A stretch of DNA of 56,424 nucleotides from Aliiglaciecola sp. 3_MG-2023. Lineage in GTDB: Bacteria > Pseudomonadota > Gammaproteobacteria > Enterobacterales > Alteromonadaceae. The notes beneath the pieces were generated by a model. It was not told the DNA's origin. It worked only from the letters and a program-made list of their open reading frames with translations, and did not search any database. Numbering within the stretch: position 1 is the stretch's first letter; every line of letters begins with the position of its first letter. Below are positions 8,044 through 18,691 of the stretch, one piece after another. Location: NCBI RefSeq assembly GCF_030548205.1, contig NZ_JAUORV010000022.1, positions 1-56,424 on the forward strand, written 5' to 3'. The translations under genes were made by a program, and so were the position numbers.

Positions 8044-10536
8044 TTAGAAGCCTTGTTCTACCTCACAAGCGTCTAGTTTCCAAATTCGATCGACGTAATT
8101 TTGTATGGAACGGTCCGACGTAAACTTGCCCATTCTGGCACAATTTAGAATGGCCATACGCGCCCACTCTTTAGTGTCTCGATACGCCTTATCCACCTCT
8201 TTTTGCGCATTTGAATAGGCTTCAAAATCTGCTAACACTAAATAAGGATCACCGTCTTCAAGCAAACTATGCTTCAACGAAGATAAGGCTCCAGGTTTAC
8301 CAGGGGTAAAATAGTCGGTTTCCAACCAATCTAAAATCGCCTTAAGTTCGGAGTTTTGATAATAATAATCGTAAGGGTTGTAACCTTGCGCATGCAACTG
8401 CTCAACTTCTTCTACGGTTAAACCAAAGATAAAGATATTTTCATCACCCACTTCTTCGGCAATCTCAATATTCGCGCCATCCATGGTGCCAATAGTCAAA
8501 GCACCATTTAATGATAGCTTCATGTTACCTGTGCCTGACGCTTCTTTACCCGCCGTTGAAATTTGCTCAGATACGTCTGCTGCAGGGATCATTTTTTCAG
8601 CTAAACTCACCCGATAATTGGGCAAAAACACGACTTTTAATTTTTGATTCACTCGCTCGTCGTTATTGATACGCTCTGCAACCATATTAATAGCGTAAAT
8701 AATATCTTTGGCTAGCTTATAGCCCGGAGCGGCTTTAGCACCAAATAGAAAAACCCTCGGATGCATGTCGTAGTCGGGGTCCTCCAATAGCCTGCGATAT
8801 AACGCCATGATGTGCAGTAAATTTAGATGTTGACGTTTATATTCATGTAATCGTTTGATTTGAACATCAAAAATAGCTTTAGGATCAATTTCAATTGCGG
8901 TTAAATTTTTCACTTCAGTGGCTAAGGCAACTTTATTATTAAGCTTGATTTTCATAAAGTCTTTTTGAAACTTAGCTTCCTTTGCAAACTTCTCAAGGCC
9001 TTTTAATTTATCTAAGTGCAGTGGCCAGTCAGTACCAATTTTTTTGTCTATCAATGCTGATAATTTCGGGTTACACGCTTTTAGCCATCGACGGGGAGTA
9101 ATGCCGTTGGTTACATTAGTAAGCTTGTTAGGCCACATCTGGTCAAACTCTGGAAATAAATTGCTTTTAACTAACTTGGAATGGATCTCAGCCACCCCAT
9201 TAACCGCGAATGATCCTATGACGGATAAATTCCCCATACGCACCATTTTGTCGCTGCTCTCTTCAATAATTGACAACTTTTGCTTGATCTTATTATCACC
9301 AGGCCACTTTTTTTCAACTTCGGCTAAAAAGCGAGAATTAATTTCGTAAATAATCTCCAAATGACGAGGTAATATTTTTTCAATCATTCTTGCTGGCCAC
9401 TTCTCTAGCGCCTCAGGCAATAAAGTATGATTTGTATAAGCGAAGGTTTGATGACAAATTTTCCATGCATCATCCCAATCCAGTTCGGCGCGATCCACCA
9501 AAATACGCATTAATTCTGGGATCGCGATGGCGGGATGGGTATCATTCAACTGAATAACAACTTGTTGAGAAAAACGGCTCCAATCATCCCCATGAGCGCG
9601 TTTGTAGCGCCGAATAATGTCTTTAAGTGAACAGGCACAAAAAAAGTACTGCTGAATTAAGCGCAACTCTTTACCTGCTTCGGTTTCGTCATTAGGGTAT
9701 AGAACTTTAGAAATGGTTTCGGCTTGCACATTTTCTGATTGGGCATCAACGTAGCCACCAGCATTGAATACATCCCAGTTAAAATAACCTGAAGCTTGGC
9801 TTTGCCATAGGCGTAAAACGTTGACGGTTTTACCGCCAAAACCAACCACTGGAATATCCCAAGGAATACCTTTTACAATAGAACCAGGGTGCCACTCTTT
9901 TAATATACGTCCATTTTCACCGTATTTAGTTTCTACATAGCCAAATAATGGTACTTCTTGAATAGATTCAGGGCGGCATATTTCCCAAGGATTACCATAA
10001 TCTCGCCAACTATCTGGTCGTTCGATTTGCACACCATTTTTAATTTCCTGACGGAACAACCCATTTTCATAGTGAATACCATAACCAACAGCGGGCAGGT
10101 CCATAGTTGCAAGGGAGTCGATAAAACAGGCCGCTAAACGCCCCAGCCCGCCATTACCGAGTGCCATATCAGGTTCTTCTTCCATCACATCAGTAAGACT
10201 AACACCCAATTCTTGAAGGGCTTGTTCTGTCACTTCAAATAAGCCTAAATTATGCAAATTATTCGACATTAAACGACCCATTAAGAATTCGGCGGAAAAA
10301 TAATGTACCGCACGAGTATCGTTTAAATAATGGGATTTTTGAGTACGGCGTAAACGCTCGAGGACTTGTTCTTGTACAGCAGCGCAAGCCGCTTTCCACC
10401 ATGCATGATTGTTGGCTTTATTTTCATCTGTCCCCAAAGAACAATGGAGGTGACGGACAATTGAATCTTTAATATCACTCTTACTGAGCTTCTCTGGCTC
10501 ATCTAAGGCTTTGCTTTTAAGATTAACTTTTGGCAT
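8044..10536 (-). CDS. glgP: Glycogen/maltodextrin phosphorylase
   Basis: This GT35 phosphorylase releases glucose-1-phosphate from alpha-1,4-glucans using pyridoxal phosphate. The PLP site [20 protein letters not shown], with its lysine, and the MDGANIEI segment are intact. I place the start at the ATG at 10536 (MPKVNLKSK, 830 residues) because GGAAG lies 8 bp upstream; a longer frame starting at 10566 lacks this support. The product is the substrate of the phosphoglucomutase encoded next to it, separated by about 200 bp on the same strand. Whether glycogen or maltodextrin is preferred cannot be decided here, and glgA, glgB and glgC are not in the window. Confidence 0.95.
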   Translation of the reverse strand: MPKVNLKSKALDEPEKLSKSDIKDSIVRHLHCSLGTDENKANNHAWWKAACAAVQEQVLERLRRTQKSHYLNDTRAVHYFSAEFLMGRLMSNNLHNLGLFEVTEQALQELGVSLTDVMEEEPDMALGNGGLGRLAACFIDSLATMDLPAVGYGIHYENGLFRQEIKNGVQIERPDSWRDYGNPWEICRPESIQEVPLFGYVETKYGENGRILKEWHPGSIVKGIPWDIPVVGFGGKTVNVLRLWQSQASGYFNWDVFNAGGYVDAQSENVQAETISKVLYPNDETEAGKELRLIQQYFFCACSLKDIIRRYKRAHGDDWSRFSQQVVIQLNDTHPAIAIPELMRILVDRAELDWDDAWKICHQTFAYTNHTLLPEALEKWPARMIEKILPRHLEIIYEINSRFLAEVEKKWPGDNKIKQKLSIIEESSDKMVRMGNLSVIGSFAVNGVAEIHSKLVKSNLFPEFDQMWPNKLTNVTNGITPRRWLKACNPKLSALIDKKIGTDWPLHLDKLKGLEKFAKEAKFQKDFMKIKLNNKVALATEVKNLTAIEIDPKAIFDVQIKRLHEYKRQHLNLLHIMALYRRLLEDPDYDMHPRVFLFGAKAAPGYKLAKDIIYAINMVAERINNDERVNQKLKVVFLPNYRVSLAEKMIPAADVSEQISTAGKEASGTGNMKLSLNGALTIGTMDGANIEIAEEVGDENIFIFGLTVEEVEQLHAQGYNPYDYYYQNSELKAILDWLETDYFTPGKPGALSSLKHSLLEDGDPYLVLADFEAYSNAQKEVDKAYRDTKEWARMAILNCARMGKFTSDRSIQNYVDRIWKLDACEVEQGF

Positions 10537-10732
10537 GACAGAACTTCCCACTATTACAACTAACAATTCAATCTAAAAGCTGTAATAAAATTACAGCTCA
10601 TATTATGACCGTAGTTGTAGCAGGAAATTCCAATCAATTCTGTTAATAAATTGTTAATTTAAAGGTTTTAATTGATTTTTTTATAAAAAATCGGCCACCA
10701 TTAACAAATTAAAAACAGAATAAACACATTTT

Positions 10733-12385
10733 TTAAACATTTTTCGATTTAAACACGCCATCTACTAAATTTTGCGCTTCATTTAGAAGACTATCTAGGT
10801 GTGTTTCACCATTAAAACTCTCTGCATAGATTTTATAAACGTTCTCTGTGCCGGAAGGACGAGCGGCAAACCAACCATTTTCGGTACTTACTTTCACCCC
10901 ACCAATAGCAGCATTGTTACCTGGCGCATGGGTTTGAATGTTGTTGATTTTTTCACCCGCCAATTGAGTAGAAGTAATCACCGATTTATCCATTTTGCTT
11001 AACACTTGTTTTTGCTCATGGCTGGCAGCAACATCAATGCGCTTGTAACATGGTGAACCGAACTGCTCTGTTAACTTTTGATAATGTTCACCAGGGTCGC
11101 TGCCCGTAACCGCCATAATTTCGGCCGCTAATAAACATAGAATAATACCATCTTTATCGGTTGCCCAAGGCTGTCCATTTCTGCGTAAGAAAATACCACC
11201 GGCACTTTCCTCCCCAGAAAAGCCAAACTCACTGTTTAGCATGCCTTGTACAAACCACTTAAAGCCCACCGGCATTTCTGACAACTCTCGCCCTAGGGAT
11301 TTAGCAACTCGGTCGATCATGCTGCTGGAAACTAGGGTTTTGCCAATTTTCAAATGGCTCGGCCAATCACTGCGGTGTTGGTAAAGGTAGTTAATCGCTA
11401 CTGCTAGGTAATGATTAGGGTTCATTAGGCCTGCGGTTTTAGTGACTATTCCATGACGGTCGAAATCGGGATCATTACCAAAGGCCACATCGAAGTCTTG
11501 ACGAAGCTCTATGAGACCAGCCATGGCATAAGGAGAAGAACAATCCATGCGAATTTTGCCGTCTTTATCACGATGCATAAATCCAAATTGTTGATCAACT
11601 TTATTGTTCACCACCTTGATATTCAGGTTATATCTATCAGCTATTTTATCCCAGTAGCCTAACCCCGCCCCACCTAAGGGATCGGTCCCAAGGCTCAATC
11701 CTGCTTCGGATATGGTTTTTAGATCCACCACTTGATCGAGTTCGTTTACATATTGTTCGCACAAATCGACTTCTTGAACAAACTCCGATTTCATCGCCGA
11801 ATCAAAGTCCATTCGTTTAATTTCGGAGCACCCAGCGGCAATAATGCTGTTCGCTCTATCTTGGATCCAGTTAGTCGCATCCCCGTCGGCAGGACCACCA
11901 TGAGTGGGATTATATTTAAACCCACCATCTTCAGGTGGGTTATGGGAAGGCGTAATTACCACACCATCGGCTAACCCCGATTGCTTACCACGGTTGTAAT
12001 TAAGAATAGCGTGGGAAACCACAGGTGTAGGTGTATATCCACGGGCCTGTTGCACAATCATGTTAACCTGATTCGCCGCTAAAACTTCTACTGCAGTAAT
12101 AAAAGCAGGCTCTGATAATGCGTGGGTGTCCATACCGATGTACATGGGGCCAGTGGTATTTTGATTGCTTCGGTATTCAGCTAATGCCTGACATATAGAC
12201 GCAATATGCACATCTGTGAATGTATTTAAAAAAGCACTACCACGATGACCAGAGGTACCAAAGGACACAGCTTGTGTTGGGTCGTCTAGATTCGGTTTAT
12301 TGGAATAATAAGCGCTGACTAAACGCGCAACATTGACTAGTTGTTCTGGAGCGGCCGGCTGTCCTGCCTGTGGATGAATTGCCAT
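10733..12385 (-). CDS. pgm: Phosphoglucomutase (alpha-D-glucose phosphate-specific)
   Basis: Pgm interconverts glucose-1-phosphate and glucose-6-phosphate. The 550-residue protein has the catalytic phosphoserine Ser147 in TPSHNPP, the magnesium loop DPDFDRHG, the sugar-binding GEESAGG and the phosphate-binding RPSGTENVYKIYAES. An AGGA ribosome-binding site precedes the ATG. It follows seqA on the same strand after 28 bp, the same seqA-pgm order as in Escherichia coli, and precedes glgP, which fits a glucan-degrading unit. Confidence 0.97.
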   Translation of the reverse strand: MAIHPQAGQPAAPEQLVNVARLVSAYYSNKPNLDDPTQAVSFGTSGHRGSAFLNTFTDVHIASICQALAEYRSNQNTTGPMYIGMDTHALSEPAFITAVEVLAANQVNMIVQQARGYTPTPVVSHAILNYNRGKQSGLADGVVITPSHNPPEDGGFKYNPTHGGPADGDATNWIQDRANSIIAAGCSEIKRMDFDSAMKSEFVQEVDLCEQYVNELDQVVDLKTISEAGLSLGTDPLGGAGLGYWDKIADRYNLNIKVVNNKVDQQFGFMHRDKDGKIRMDCSSPYAMAGLIELRQDFDVAFGNDPDFDRHGIVTKTAGLMNPNHYLAVAINYLYQHRSDWPSHLKIGKTLVSSSMIDRVAKSLGRELSEMPVGFKWFVQGMLNSEFGFSGEESAGGIFLRRNGQPWATDKDGIILCLLAAEIMAVTGSDPGEHYQKLTEQFGSPCYKRIDVAASHEQKQVLSKMDKSVITSTQLAGEKINNIQTHAPGNNAAIGGVKVSTENGWFAARPSGTENVYKIYAESFNGETHLDSLLNEAQNLVDGVFKSKNV

Positions 12386-12413
12386 AATAATCCTAGTAGT
12401 GAGTTTTAGTGAG

Positions 12414-13010
12414 TTACGCTTTAAATATTTTACTTAAGCGTTCTAAATTGCTTTTAGAATACCCTAACAAAGCAGCGGTATTAGTTAGCATAGTACATTT
12501 TTTCTCAGTATTGTTATTCGTGACTACCCAATATTCAGAACCTGGGATTTGTTTTGGATTGGTGCTGCTGCCTGACTCTAACAATTTCTTTTTATCGGTC
12601 GCAAAATAGAGTCGACCTTTACCTTTTATTTCCAATACAGCGTTAAAACGTTCTGGATGAGTTTGATGCAATGCACCTAGCATCTTTAAAAAACGTTCAA
12701 CTTTACTCATGGGCTGATCGAAAGTTTCTTGATTTAACAAGTCGAACAACGAACTTGCATCAACCACTTCGTCACCGGTTGTTTGTGCGTTTGCCTGAGC
12801 ATCTCGGGCTTTTTTAACTTTATTTATATCTTTAACTTCTCTATTCACTTCTGCAGGTTTAGACACGTCGACATTGGGGTTCTCCCCTGCTTCTAACCCT
12901 AACTCGTCAATCAAAATTCGACGCAAGATATCTGAAGCACTTTCACCGATATGCTTAGTTTGAGAGGCAATAAATCCATATAGTTCATCGTCGATAGTAA
13001 TCGTTTTCAT
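12414..13010 (-). CDS. seqA: Replication initiation regulator SeqA
   Basis: SeqA binds hemimethylated GATC sites and sequesters newly replicated origins. The 198-residue protein has the N-terminal oligomerisation domain (MKTITIDDELYGFI..., residues 1-36), a longer than usual charged linker (about 37-80) and the C-terminal DNA-binding domain, ending with the GYSKSNLERL type tail. It is upstream of pgm in the conserved pair. Its presence implies Dam methylation in this organism and gives meaning to the GATC cluster at 55347-56076. Confidence 0.95.
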   Translation of the reverse strand: MKTITIDDELYGFIASQTKHIGESASDILRRILIDELGLEAGENPNVDVSKPAEVNREVKDINKVKKARDAQANAQTTGDEVVDASSLFDLLNQETFDQPMSKVERFLKMLGALHQTHPERFNAVLEIKGKGRLYFATDKKKLLESGSSTNPKQIPGSEYWVVTNNNTEKKCTMLTNTAALLGYSKSNLERLSKIFKA

Positions 13011-13283
13011 TTTTCTAATAACTGCTATTTAAAAGTGGCACTATTATAGGACGAATGATATTTTTTTTTCAGTAAAAAATTCACTTCTCTTTTCTAGTTC
13101 GCTGTATTTGCTACTTATTACTGACATACCTTGTTATTTTTTAGGTCTAAAGATCAAAAATATAATTGGATTTATACCTGTGTATTAACCCCAAGAGTTA
13201 CACTGTGCATCCCATAGTCTAAAATTAAGGTAAGTGAGTATTACGTTTCAAATACTAAAATAAAAAACAAGGTATTGCTAACT

Positions 13284-14201
13284 ATGCATCCACAATTGCA
13301 AGATGCCATGAATCAAGTATCACAACAGGTCATTGGCAAACCCAAACAAATTAAATTAGCCTTTACCTGTTTATTAGCTAATGGCCACTTATTAATTGAA
13401 GATTTACCTGGCATGGGTAAAACAACGCTATCCCACGCCCTTGCAGGCGTGTTTGGACTAGATTTTTCACGCATCCAATTTACGTCAGATTTGTTACCCG
13501 CCGATATGCTTGGTTTAAATATTTTCGATAGCACAAAGCAATCGTTTCAGTTTCACCCTGGGCCTATTTTTAACCAATTGATTCTCGCCGATGAAATTAA
13601 TCGCGCGAGTCCAAAGACACAAAGTGCGTTATTAGAAGCAATGGAAGAAAAACAAGTAAGTTTAGATGGGGAAACACGAACATTACCCACCCCATTTTTT
13701 GTCATTGGAACGCAAAACCCTATGCATCAGTCAGGTACCTATCCTTTACCAGAATCTCAACTTGATCGTTTTTTAATGCGCATTCAATTAGGCTATCCAG
13801 ATTGGCAAGCTGAAAAAACCATGCTTTTAGAACAGAATATTAATGTCAATAAAACACCTCAGCCTAGCTTAAGCATTGCCACTTTTATTCAAATGCAAGA
13901 GCAGGTGATGAAAATTAACGTATCTGATGCGATTCTAGAGTACATCCTTAAATTAGTTACCCACAGTCGAGAGAACGAAGGTTTCCCTAACCCACTATCG
14001 CCGCGAGCAAGTAAAGCCCTTTTACAAGCGTCTAAAGCATGGGCATTTTTGCATGGTAGAGATTATGTGATCCCTGAGGATATACAGGCAGTGTTGCCGT
14101 CAGTTGCAGAACACCGCATGCGTGCGGCCTTGTCCGACTTTAATGGACAAACAAGCTTGAGTGATCGCTTATTAGAAGCCATTGATCCCTTGGCAGCTTA
14201 A
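13284..14201 (+). CDS. MoxR-family AAA+ ATPase
   Basis: This AAA+ chaperone-like ATPase of the MoxR group has Walker A LPGMGKTT at residues 41-48, Walker B LILADEINRASP and the sensor motif TQNPMHQSGTYPLPE. I use the ATG at 13284 (305 residues), with AAGG about 11 bp upstream, rather than a TTG at 13275 that leaves no room for it. It is the first gene of a MoxR-DUF58-transglutaminase operon. Such sets are widespread and are thought to act on the cell envelope or on protein complex assembly; the client here is unknown. It is divergent from seqA. Confidence 0.93.
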   Translation: MHPQLQDAMNQVSQQVIGKPKQIKLAFTCLLANGHLLIEDLPGMGKTTLSHALAGVFGLDFSRIQFTSDLLPADMLGLNIFDSTKQSFQFHPGPIFNQLILADEINRASPKTQSALLEAMEEKQVSLDGETRTLPTPFFVIGTQNPMHQSGTYPLPESQLDRFLMRIQLGYPDWQAEKTMLLEQNINVNKTPQPSLSIATFIQMQEQVMKINVSDAILEYILKLVTHSRENEGFPNPLSPRASKALLQASKAWAFLHGRDYVIPEDIQAVLPSVAEHRMRAALSDFNGQTSLSDRLLEAIDPLAA

Positions 14202-14202
14202 T

Positions 14203-15174
14203 ATGTTTGGATGGCAAGCTGTGGCTGAAAGGTGGCTAAATAAGCGAATTCCTGAAGCACATAAATATAAATTAAATTACCGAAGTATTTTCATTTTTCC
14301 TTCACGCTTTGGTGGTCTATTCCTACTCTTATGTCTTGGCTTGTTTATTTTAGGAAGTAATTACCAAAATAACTTGATGATATTCTTATGTTATTTTTTA
14401 CTCTCTCTGTTCCTATTAAACCTTTTTATCGCTTATCTTAATTTTGCCAAGTTGGAAGTTCAATTGGGCAAGGTAAAACATGGATTCGCCGGCGAAAAGC
14501 TGCAAATTCCCATATGGATCCACAACAATAAACGCGTTTCTAACGGACTTCTCAAGCTCAACTTTTGGAAATTAAAACATAGTGTAAATATTGACTTGGA
14601 CGATTCTACTTATCCGGTTTACCTGCCTTTGGATTGTGAAGCTAGAGGCAAATTAAAGTTACCTCGAGTGACACTTACCAGCACCTACCCACTTGGTTTA
14701 ATCAGTTGTTGGACTCATCTGGCATTTGTATCAGATATTCTGATTTACCCGAAACCGCTGGCGAGTAAAGTGCGGTTAATCAGTAAAGATGATTTGGCGG
14801 AGGTAAATGAAGCAGATTCAACAGCTAAAGGCCATGATGACTTTGATAGTTTAGCCCCATATAAACAGGGGGAACCTCTTTATCACGTAGCATGGAAACA
14901 AGTGGCGAAAGGCCAAGGCATGATCTCTAAGCAGTTTTCTAATCAATCTGGGGCTACAGGTTGGTTAATGTTGGCCTCATTACGCGCTGCGGATATAGAA
15001 CAAAAGCTTAGCGAGCTATGCTTTCAAGTGATTGAATTAACACGAAACAACAGCACATTTGGGCTGGATTTAGGCAACCTTAAAATTGAGCCCAGTAGTG
15101 GCACAGAGCATCAAAATGCCTGTTTGAAAGCGTTAGCTCTGCACTCGCCGTACTTAAAAGGTGTTAATGCATGA
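14203..15174 (+). CDS. DUF58 domain protein
   Basis: This 323-residue protein has two membrane helices near residues 32-75 and a DUF58 domain, recognisable in the DFDSLAPYKQGEPLYHVAWKQVAKG segment (written here in part: YKQGEPLYHVAWK). DUF58 proteins usually accompany MoxR ATPases and resemble von Willebrand A domains. The ATG at 14203 follows the moxR stop by 1 bp and the stop overlaps the next start by 4 bp, so the three genes are almost certainly one operon. Confidence 0.9.
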   Translation: MFGWQAVAERWLNKRIPEAHKYKLNYRSIFIFPSRFGGLFLLLCLGLFILGSNYQNNLMIFLCYFLLSLFLLNLFIAYLNFAKLEVQLGKVKHGFAGEKLQIPIWIHNNKRVSNGLLKLNFWKLKHSVNIDLDDSTYPVYLPLDCEARGKLKLPRVTLTSTYPLGLISCWTHLAFVSDILIYPKPLASKVRLISKDDLAEVNEADSTAKGHDDFDSLAPYKQGEPLYHVAWKQVAKGQGMISKQFSNQSGATGWLMLASLRAADIEQKLSELCFQVIELTRNNSTFGLDLGNLKIEPSSGTEHQNACLKALALHSPYLKGVNA

Positions 15175-17195
15175 TATCTTCTTCTAAAAATCATGCTCAT
15201 ATCATTCTAACTCTGGTCTTTTTATGTATTAGCTTGAGTTTATTAGCGCCTGTGATGGGCTGGATTTTGATTTTAGTCGTTTGTGCCGTAGTGATGCGTA
15301 GTGCCTTGTACTTGGACTTACACAAACATGCACCGTCAGTGCGCACACTAAACCTTCTGGCGCTATTAAGTGCAATAGTTCTGGCCTATTTTAGTTTGCA
15401 GCTCGGTGTGCTCTTGGGCATGATAAACCTACTTGTTTTGGCTTGTTCGTTAAAATTGATGCAACTGCGCAGTATTAAAGATTATTATCAATTAATCACT
15501 TGCTGTGGCTTTTTAATTGGTTGTGGTTTTATCTTTCAAAATAGTATCGGTTTTAGCCTTTTCTATTTAGTCCTGACATTGCTCCTTTTACTTTCTTTGG
15601 CATGCCATATTAGTCCAAGCCTGGGAATTAACAAAAACCTAAAACGCATCGCCGTCATGGGCGTACAAGCCTTGCCTATTGCCGTTTTGTTATTCATTGT
15701 TTTACCTAAAATTGGACCTTTGTGGCAAATGCCGACCTCTAAATCCCATCAAACTGGACTCGCGGAAAAAGTTACTCCCGGTGATATAGCGCAACTATCT
15801 CAAAGTGCAGATTTAGCATTCAGAGTCACGTTTAGTGGCAATATCCCCTTACCGCAAGAACGCTATTGGCGTGCCATAGTGATGGAAGAATTTGATGGTA
15901 AAACCTGGCGAGTATCGCCAGAACGTAAAGCGATCCAGCGTCAATACAAGCAATACAATAAAGAATTCAAGCCAGTACTAAGTGGCCGCTATTTCAGTTA
16001 TCAAATCATCACCGAGCCGACTCATCAAAACTGGTTATATAGCATCGATATTGGTGTGCCTGATAGCCCTCAAAGCGCGAACCAAATTTGGCAAAGTCAT
16101 GAGTACCAATTAACCAGTAACACCGCATTGGTGAGTAACTTTCAATATTCATTACGTTCATTCCCTGACGCTCTACTAAACCAAGCCCTCTATAGTGTCG
16201 ATCATCGAATTAATACCCAACGCCCTGATTCAGGGAACCCAGAAACTCAGCGCTGGGTTAAAAATTTAAGACGTCAATTTCCCAATGATCAAGAATTCAT
16301 AAACCAAGTGCTCGCTTTTTTTGCTGAGCAACCCTTTGAATACACCTTGCAGCCCCCATTGATGCAATCAAATCCAGTAGATACTTTTTTATTTGAACAA
16401 CAACAGGGATTTTGCTCCCACTATGCTTCAGCGATGGCATATATTTTACGACTAGCAGATATTCCAGCGCGCCTAGTAACCGGCTATCAAGGAGGCGAAA
16501 TGCGTGAGCAAGATTACATGAGTGTATATCAATATGATGCCCACGCCTGGATTGAAGCTTGGCATTCTGACAAAGGTTGGCAACGATATGATCCCACAGC
16601 CATTGTTGCCCCTAATAGGGTGACATTTGGTTTGAAAACAGCTATAGAAGAGGCTGCAGAGTTGATAGATTCACCGTTTTCTCTCGACGGTTTTAGCTCC
16701 ATTGCTTGGTTAACAGATGTAAGACTGTTTCTACAGGATATCGACTTTGTGTGGACAAAATGGATTTTGGGTTTCGATAAAAGCGCGCAAAAAGATCTGA
16801 TTAAATCATTGATTGGAGAATTAACCCCCAAAAAATTAGCTCTATTTGGATTAAGTGTGATTGGCTTAATTGGGCTACTATTAGCATTTTTCTTTGTGCC
16901 ATCGTTACGTGGTAGAAAACGTGATTATATTAGCCAATATTATCAAAAATCAGAAAAACTGTTAGCTAAGTTACATATTTATAGACCAAAATCCCAAGGG
17001 CCTCTAGATTTTGCCAATAGTGTTGAACGCAAACTTCCCAATTCGTTGCATCAGCCATTTAATCAAGTCACACAAATATATATGCAACACCAGTATACAA
17101 AGACAACGCAACAACAAGCTTCTCATAATAAAGCGCTGATGAAAATTCAATGGTTGAGGTTGAAAAAAGCAGTTTCTCGTCAGCTAAAACACTAA
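15171..17195 (+). CDS. TgpA-like membrane transglutaminase (DUF3488)
   Basis: This 674-residue protein has about six N-terminal membrane helices (roughly residues 10-180, DUF3488), a periplasmic transglutaminase-like domain and a last helix near 553-575 followed by a cytoplasmic tail. The catalytic triad is visible: Cys415 in QGFCSHYASA, His458 in DAHAWIEAW and Asp474 in YDPTA. Its homologue TgpA in Pseudomonas aeruginosa is an essential periplasmic-domain protein. It is the third gene of the MoxR-DUF58 operon. The substrate is unknown. Confidence 0.9.
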   Translation: MISSSKNHAHIILTLVFLCISLSLLAPVMGWILILVVCAVVMRSALYLDLHKHAPSVRTLNLLALLSAIVLAYFSLQLGVLLGMINLLVLACSLKLMQLRSIKDYYQLITCCGFLIGCGFIFQNSIGFSLFYLVLTLLLLLSLACHISPSLGINKNLKRIAVMGVQALPIAVLLFIVLPKIGPLWQMPTSKSHQTGLAEKVTPGDIAQLSQSADLAFRVTFSGNIPLPQERYWRAIVMEEFDGKTWRVSPERKAIQRQYKQYNKEFKPVLSGRYFSYQIITEPTHQNWLYSIDIGVPDSPQSANQIWQSHEYQLTSNTALVSNFQYSLRSFPDALLNQALYSVDHRINTQRPDSGNPETQRWVKNLRRQFPNDQEFINQVLAFFAEQPFEYTLQPPLMQSNPVDTFLFEQQQGFCSHYASAMAYILRLADIPARLVTGYQGGEMREQDYMSVYQYDAHAWIEAWHSDKGWQRYDPTAIVAPNRVTFGLKTAIEEAAELIDSPFSLDGFSSIAWLTDVRLFLQDIDFVWTKWILGFDKSAQKDLIKSLIGELTPKKLALFGLSVIGLIGLLLAFFFVPSLRGRKRDYISQYYQKSEKLLAKLHIYRPKSQGPLDFANSVERKLPNSLHQPFNQVTQIYMQHQYTKTTQQQASHNKALMKIQWLRLKKAVSRQLKH

Positions 17196-17256
17196 ACCAA
17201 GCGTTTTCGCTCTTTATTACAAGGAGACAAATTTTTTCCCGCGGAGATCTAACCTG

Positions 17257-18330
17257 TCATAAGTTAGTTTTAATATGAACAGTGACTTCTTCCCGATCGT
17301 GATACAAGTGTTTAGCTTGCCATTCATATTTAACAGCATGCTTGGTCATTATCTCATCCACAATTTTTTTCGCTTGAGTAACCGATTCATGTCTTTGTTT
17401 CATCGGCAGTTTTAAATTAAAAATGGCTTCTTTACACCACCCTTTAACTAACCAGTTTGCCATCAATTTAGCAACACGCTGGGGCTGTTCAATCATATCG
17501 CACACTAACCACTGAACATTCTTTTTTCTTGGCTCAAATTTAAAGCCATCTTCAGGAAAGTAGCTTACTTGTCCTGTTTCCATCAAATTTTCATCCATGG
17601 CACCGTTATCAACGGCTTGTACAAACAGTCCTCGCTGCACTAATTGATAAGTCCAACCACCAGGGCATGCACCTAAATCAACTGCATGCATACCCGGCTC
17701 AAAACGCTGTGACATCTCAGCTTTAGGGATAAACAATTGAATCCCTTCATCTAATTTAAGGGTTGAGCGGCTAGGAGCTGATGATGGAAAACGCAGACGT
17801 AAAATGCCCAAAGGAAAGGGGCTGTGCTTTTTAGGGTTAGATAACCCTAGGATCACTTCTGTACCCGTGACAAAAAACACAAACAAACACGGCTTGTTAT
17901 TTTGTTCTTTTGCGGTAAGTAAATTGTGCTTACGTAAACTTTGTCTTAAGGGTACGGCTAATTTTCGACATAACTTTGATAGTTCGCGGCCATCGGTTGT
18001 ATCTGCATACTCCACCCGCAGTTCACCAAAAAGAGTCTTGTCGTGTAAATGCTCAAGTATCGGCGATATGCGATCTGAAGTGTCAGTTAAAGAAATAGGA
18101 TCAGTACTTGCAAACATTTGCCGAGCAAACACTAATTCCCGGACTGCCAATTGTTGAATTACCTTTTCAGCATCCCCATCTTGGTGGCATATGAACTGAA
18201 CAAATCCAGATTTTTTTGTAAACCGAGGGTAACCGTAAACTCCCAGTTCACTCAGTTTTTCCTGTAACTCAGAACATAAATCAGCCTCAAATCCTGCACG
18301 GCAGTAGAACAGTAGCGAATTAATCCTCAT
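17257..18330 (-). CDS. rlmM: 23S rRNA 2'-O-ribose methyltransferase RlmM
   Basis: RlmM methylates the 2'-hydroxyl of C2498 in 23S rRNA using S-adenosylmethionine. The 357-residue protein has the N-terminal THUMP-like part and a Rossmann-type methyltransferase domain with DLGACPGGWTYQL as the SAM motif and the catalytic Lys-Asp-Lys-Glu type positions, including FNLKLPMKQRH. Its start overlaps the DUF423 stop by 11 bp and has no ribosome-binding site of its own, suggesting coupled translation. The gcvA-DUF423-rlmM order is the same as in Escherichia coli. Confidence 0.95.
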   Translation of the reverse strand: MRINSLLFYCRAGFEADLCSELQEKLSELGVYGYPRFTKKSGFVQFICHQDGDAEKVIQQLAVRELVFARQMFASTDPISLTDTSDRISPILEHLHDKTLFGELRVEYADTTDGRELSKLCRKLAVPLRQSLRKHNLLTAKEQNNKPCLFVFFVTGTEVILGLSNPKKHSPFPLGILRLRFPSSAPSRSTLKLDEGIQLFIPKAEMSQRFEPGMHAVDLGACPGGWTYQLVQRGLFVQAVDNGAMDENLMETGQVSYFPEDGFKFEPRKKNVQWLVCDMIEQPQRVAKLMANWLVKGWCKEAIFNLKLPMKQRHESVTQAKKIVDEIMTKHAVKYEWQAKHLYHDREEVTVHIKTNL

Positions 18331-18691
18331 ATTCGTAAGCTGCCACTAATAAACACACCCATCCTGCAACAAAACACAAACCGCCTAATGGCGTAATTGG
18401 CCCAACCCACTTTAGATTAGTGAAAGCTAAGATATAAAGACTGCCGCTGAAAAATAAAATGCCGAAAGCAAATGATCGCGCCCCCCAAATTAACCATTCA
18501 TTTTTCCAGTAAGCGTAAAACACCAAAAAAGCTAACATGCCTAGACTGTGAGTCATTTGATACTGCACTGCAGTTTGAAAGTAACCTAACGAACTTGCCG
18601 GCAATGTGTCTTTTAATGCATGAGCTCCAAACGCGCCCAGCAACACTGACAGTGCAGCACCGCAAGAAGCAAACATTAATAAAAACTTCAT
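18320..18691 (-). CDS. DUF423 inner membrane protein (YgdD-like)
   Basis: This 123-residue protein has four predicted membrane helices and the family signatures GAFGAHAL near residue 20 and ITPLGGLCFVAGW near the end. It belongs to DUF423, whose function is unknown. It lies between the alpha/beta hydrolase and rlmM with short overlaps on both sides; AGGGA precedes the ATG. The neighbour relation with rlmM and gcvA is conserved in enterobacteria. Confidence 0.92.
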   Translation of the reverse strand: MKFLLMFASCGAALSVLLGAFGAHALKDTLPASSLGYFQTAVQYQMTHSLGMLAFLVFYAYWKNEWLIWGARSFAFGILFFSGSLYILAFTNLKWVGPITPLGGLCFVAGWVCLLVAAYEYED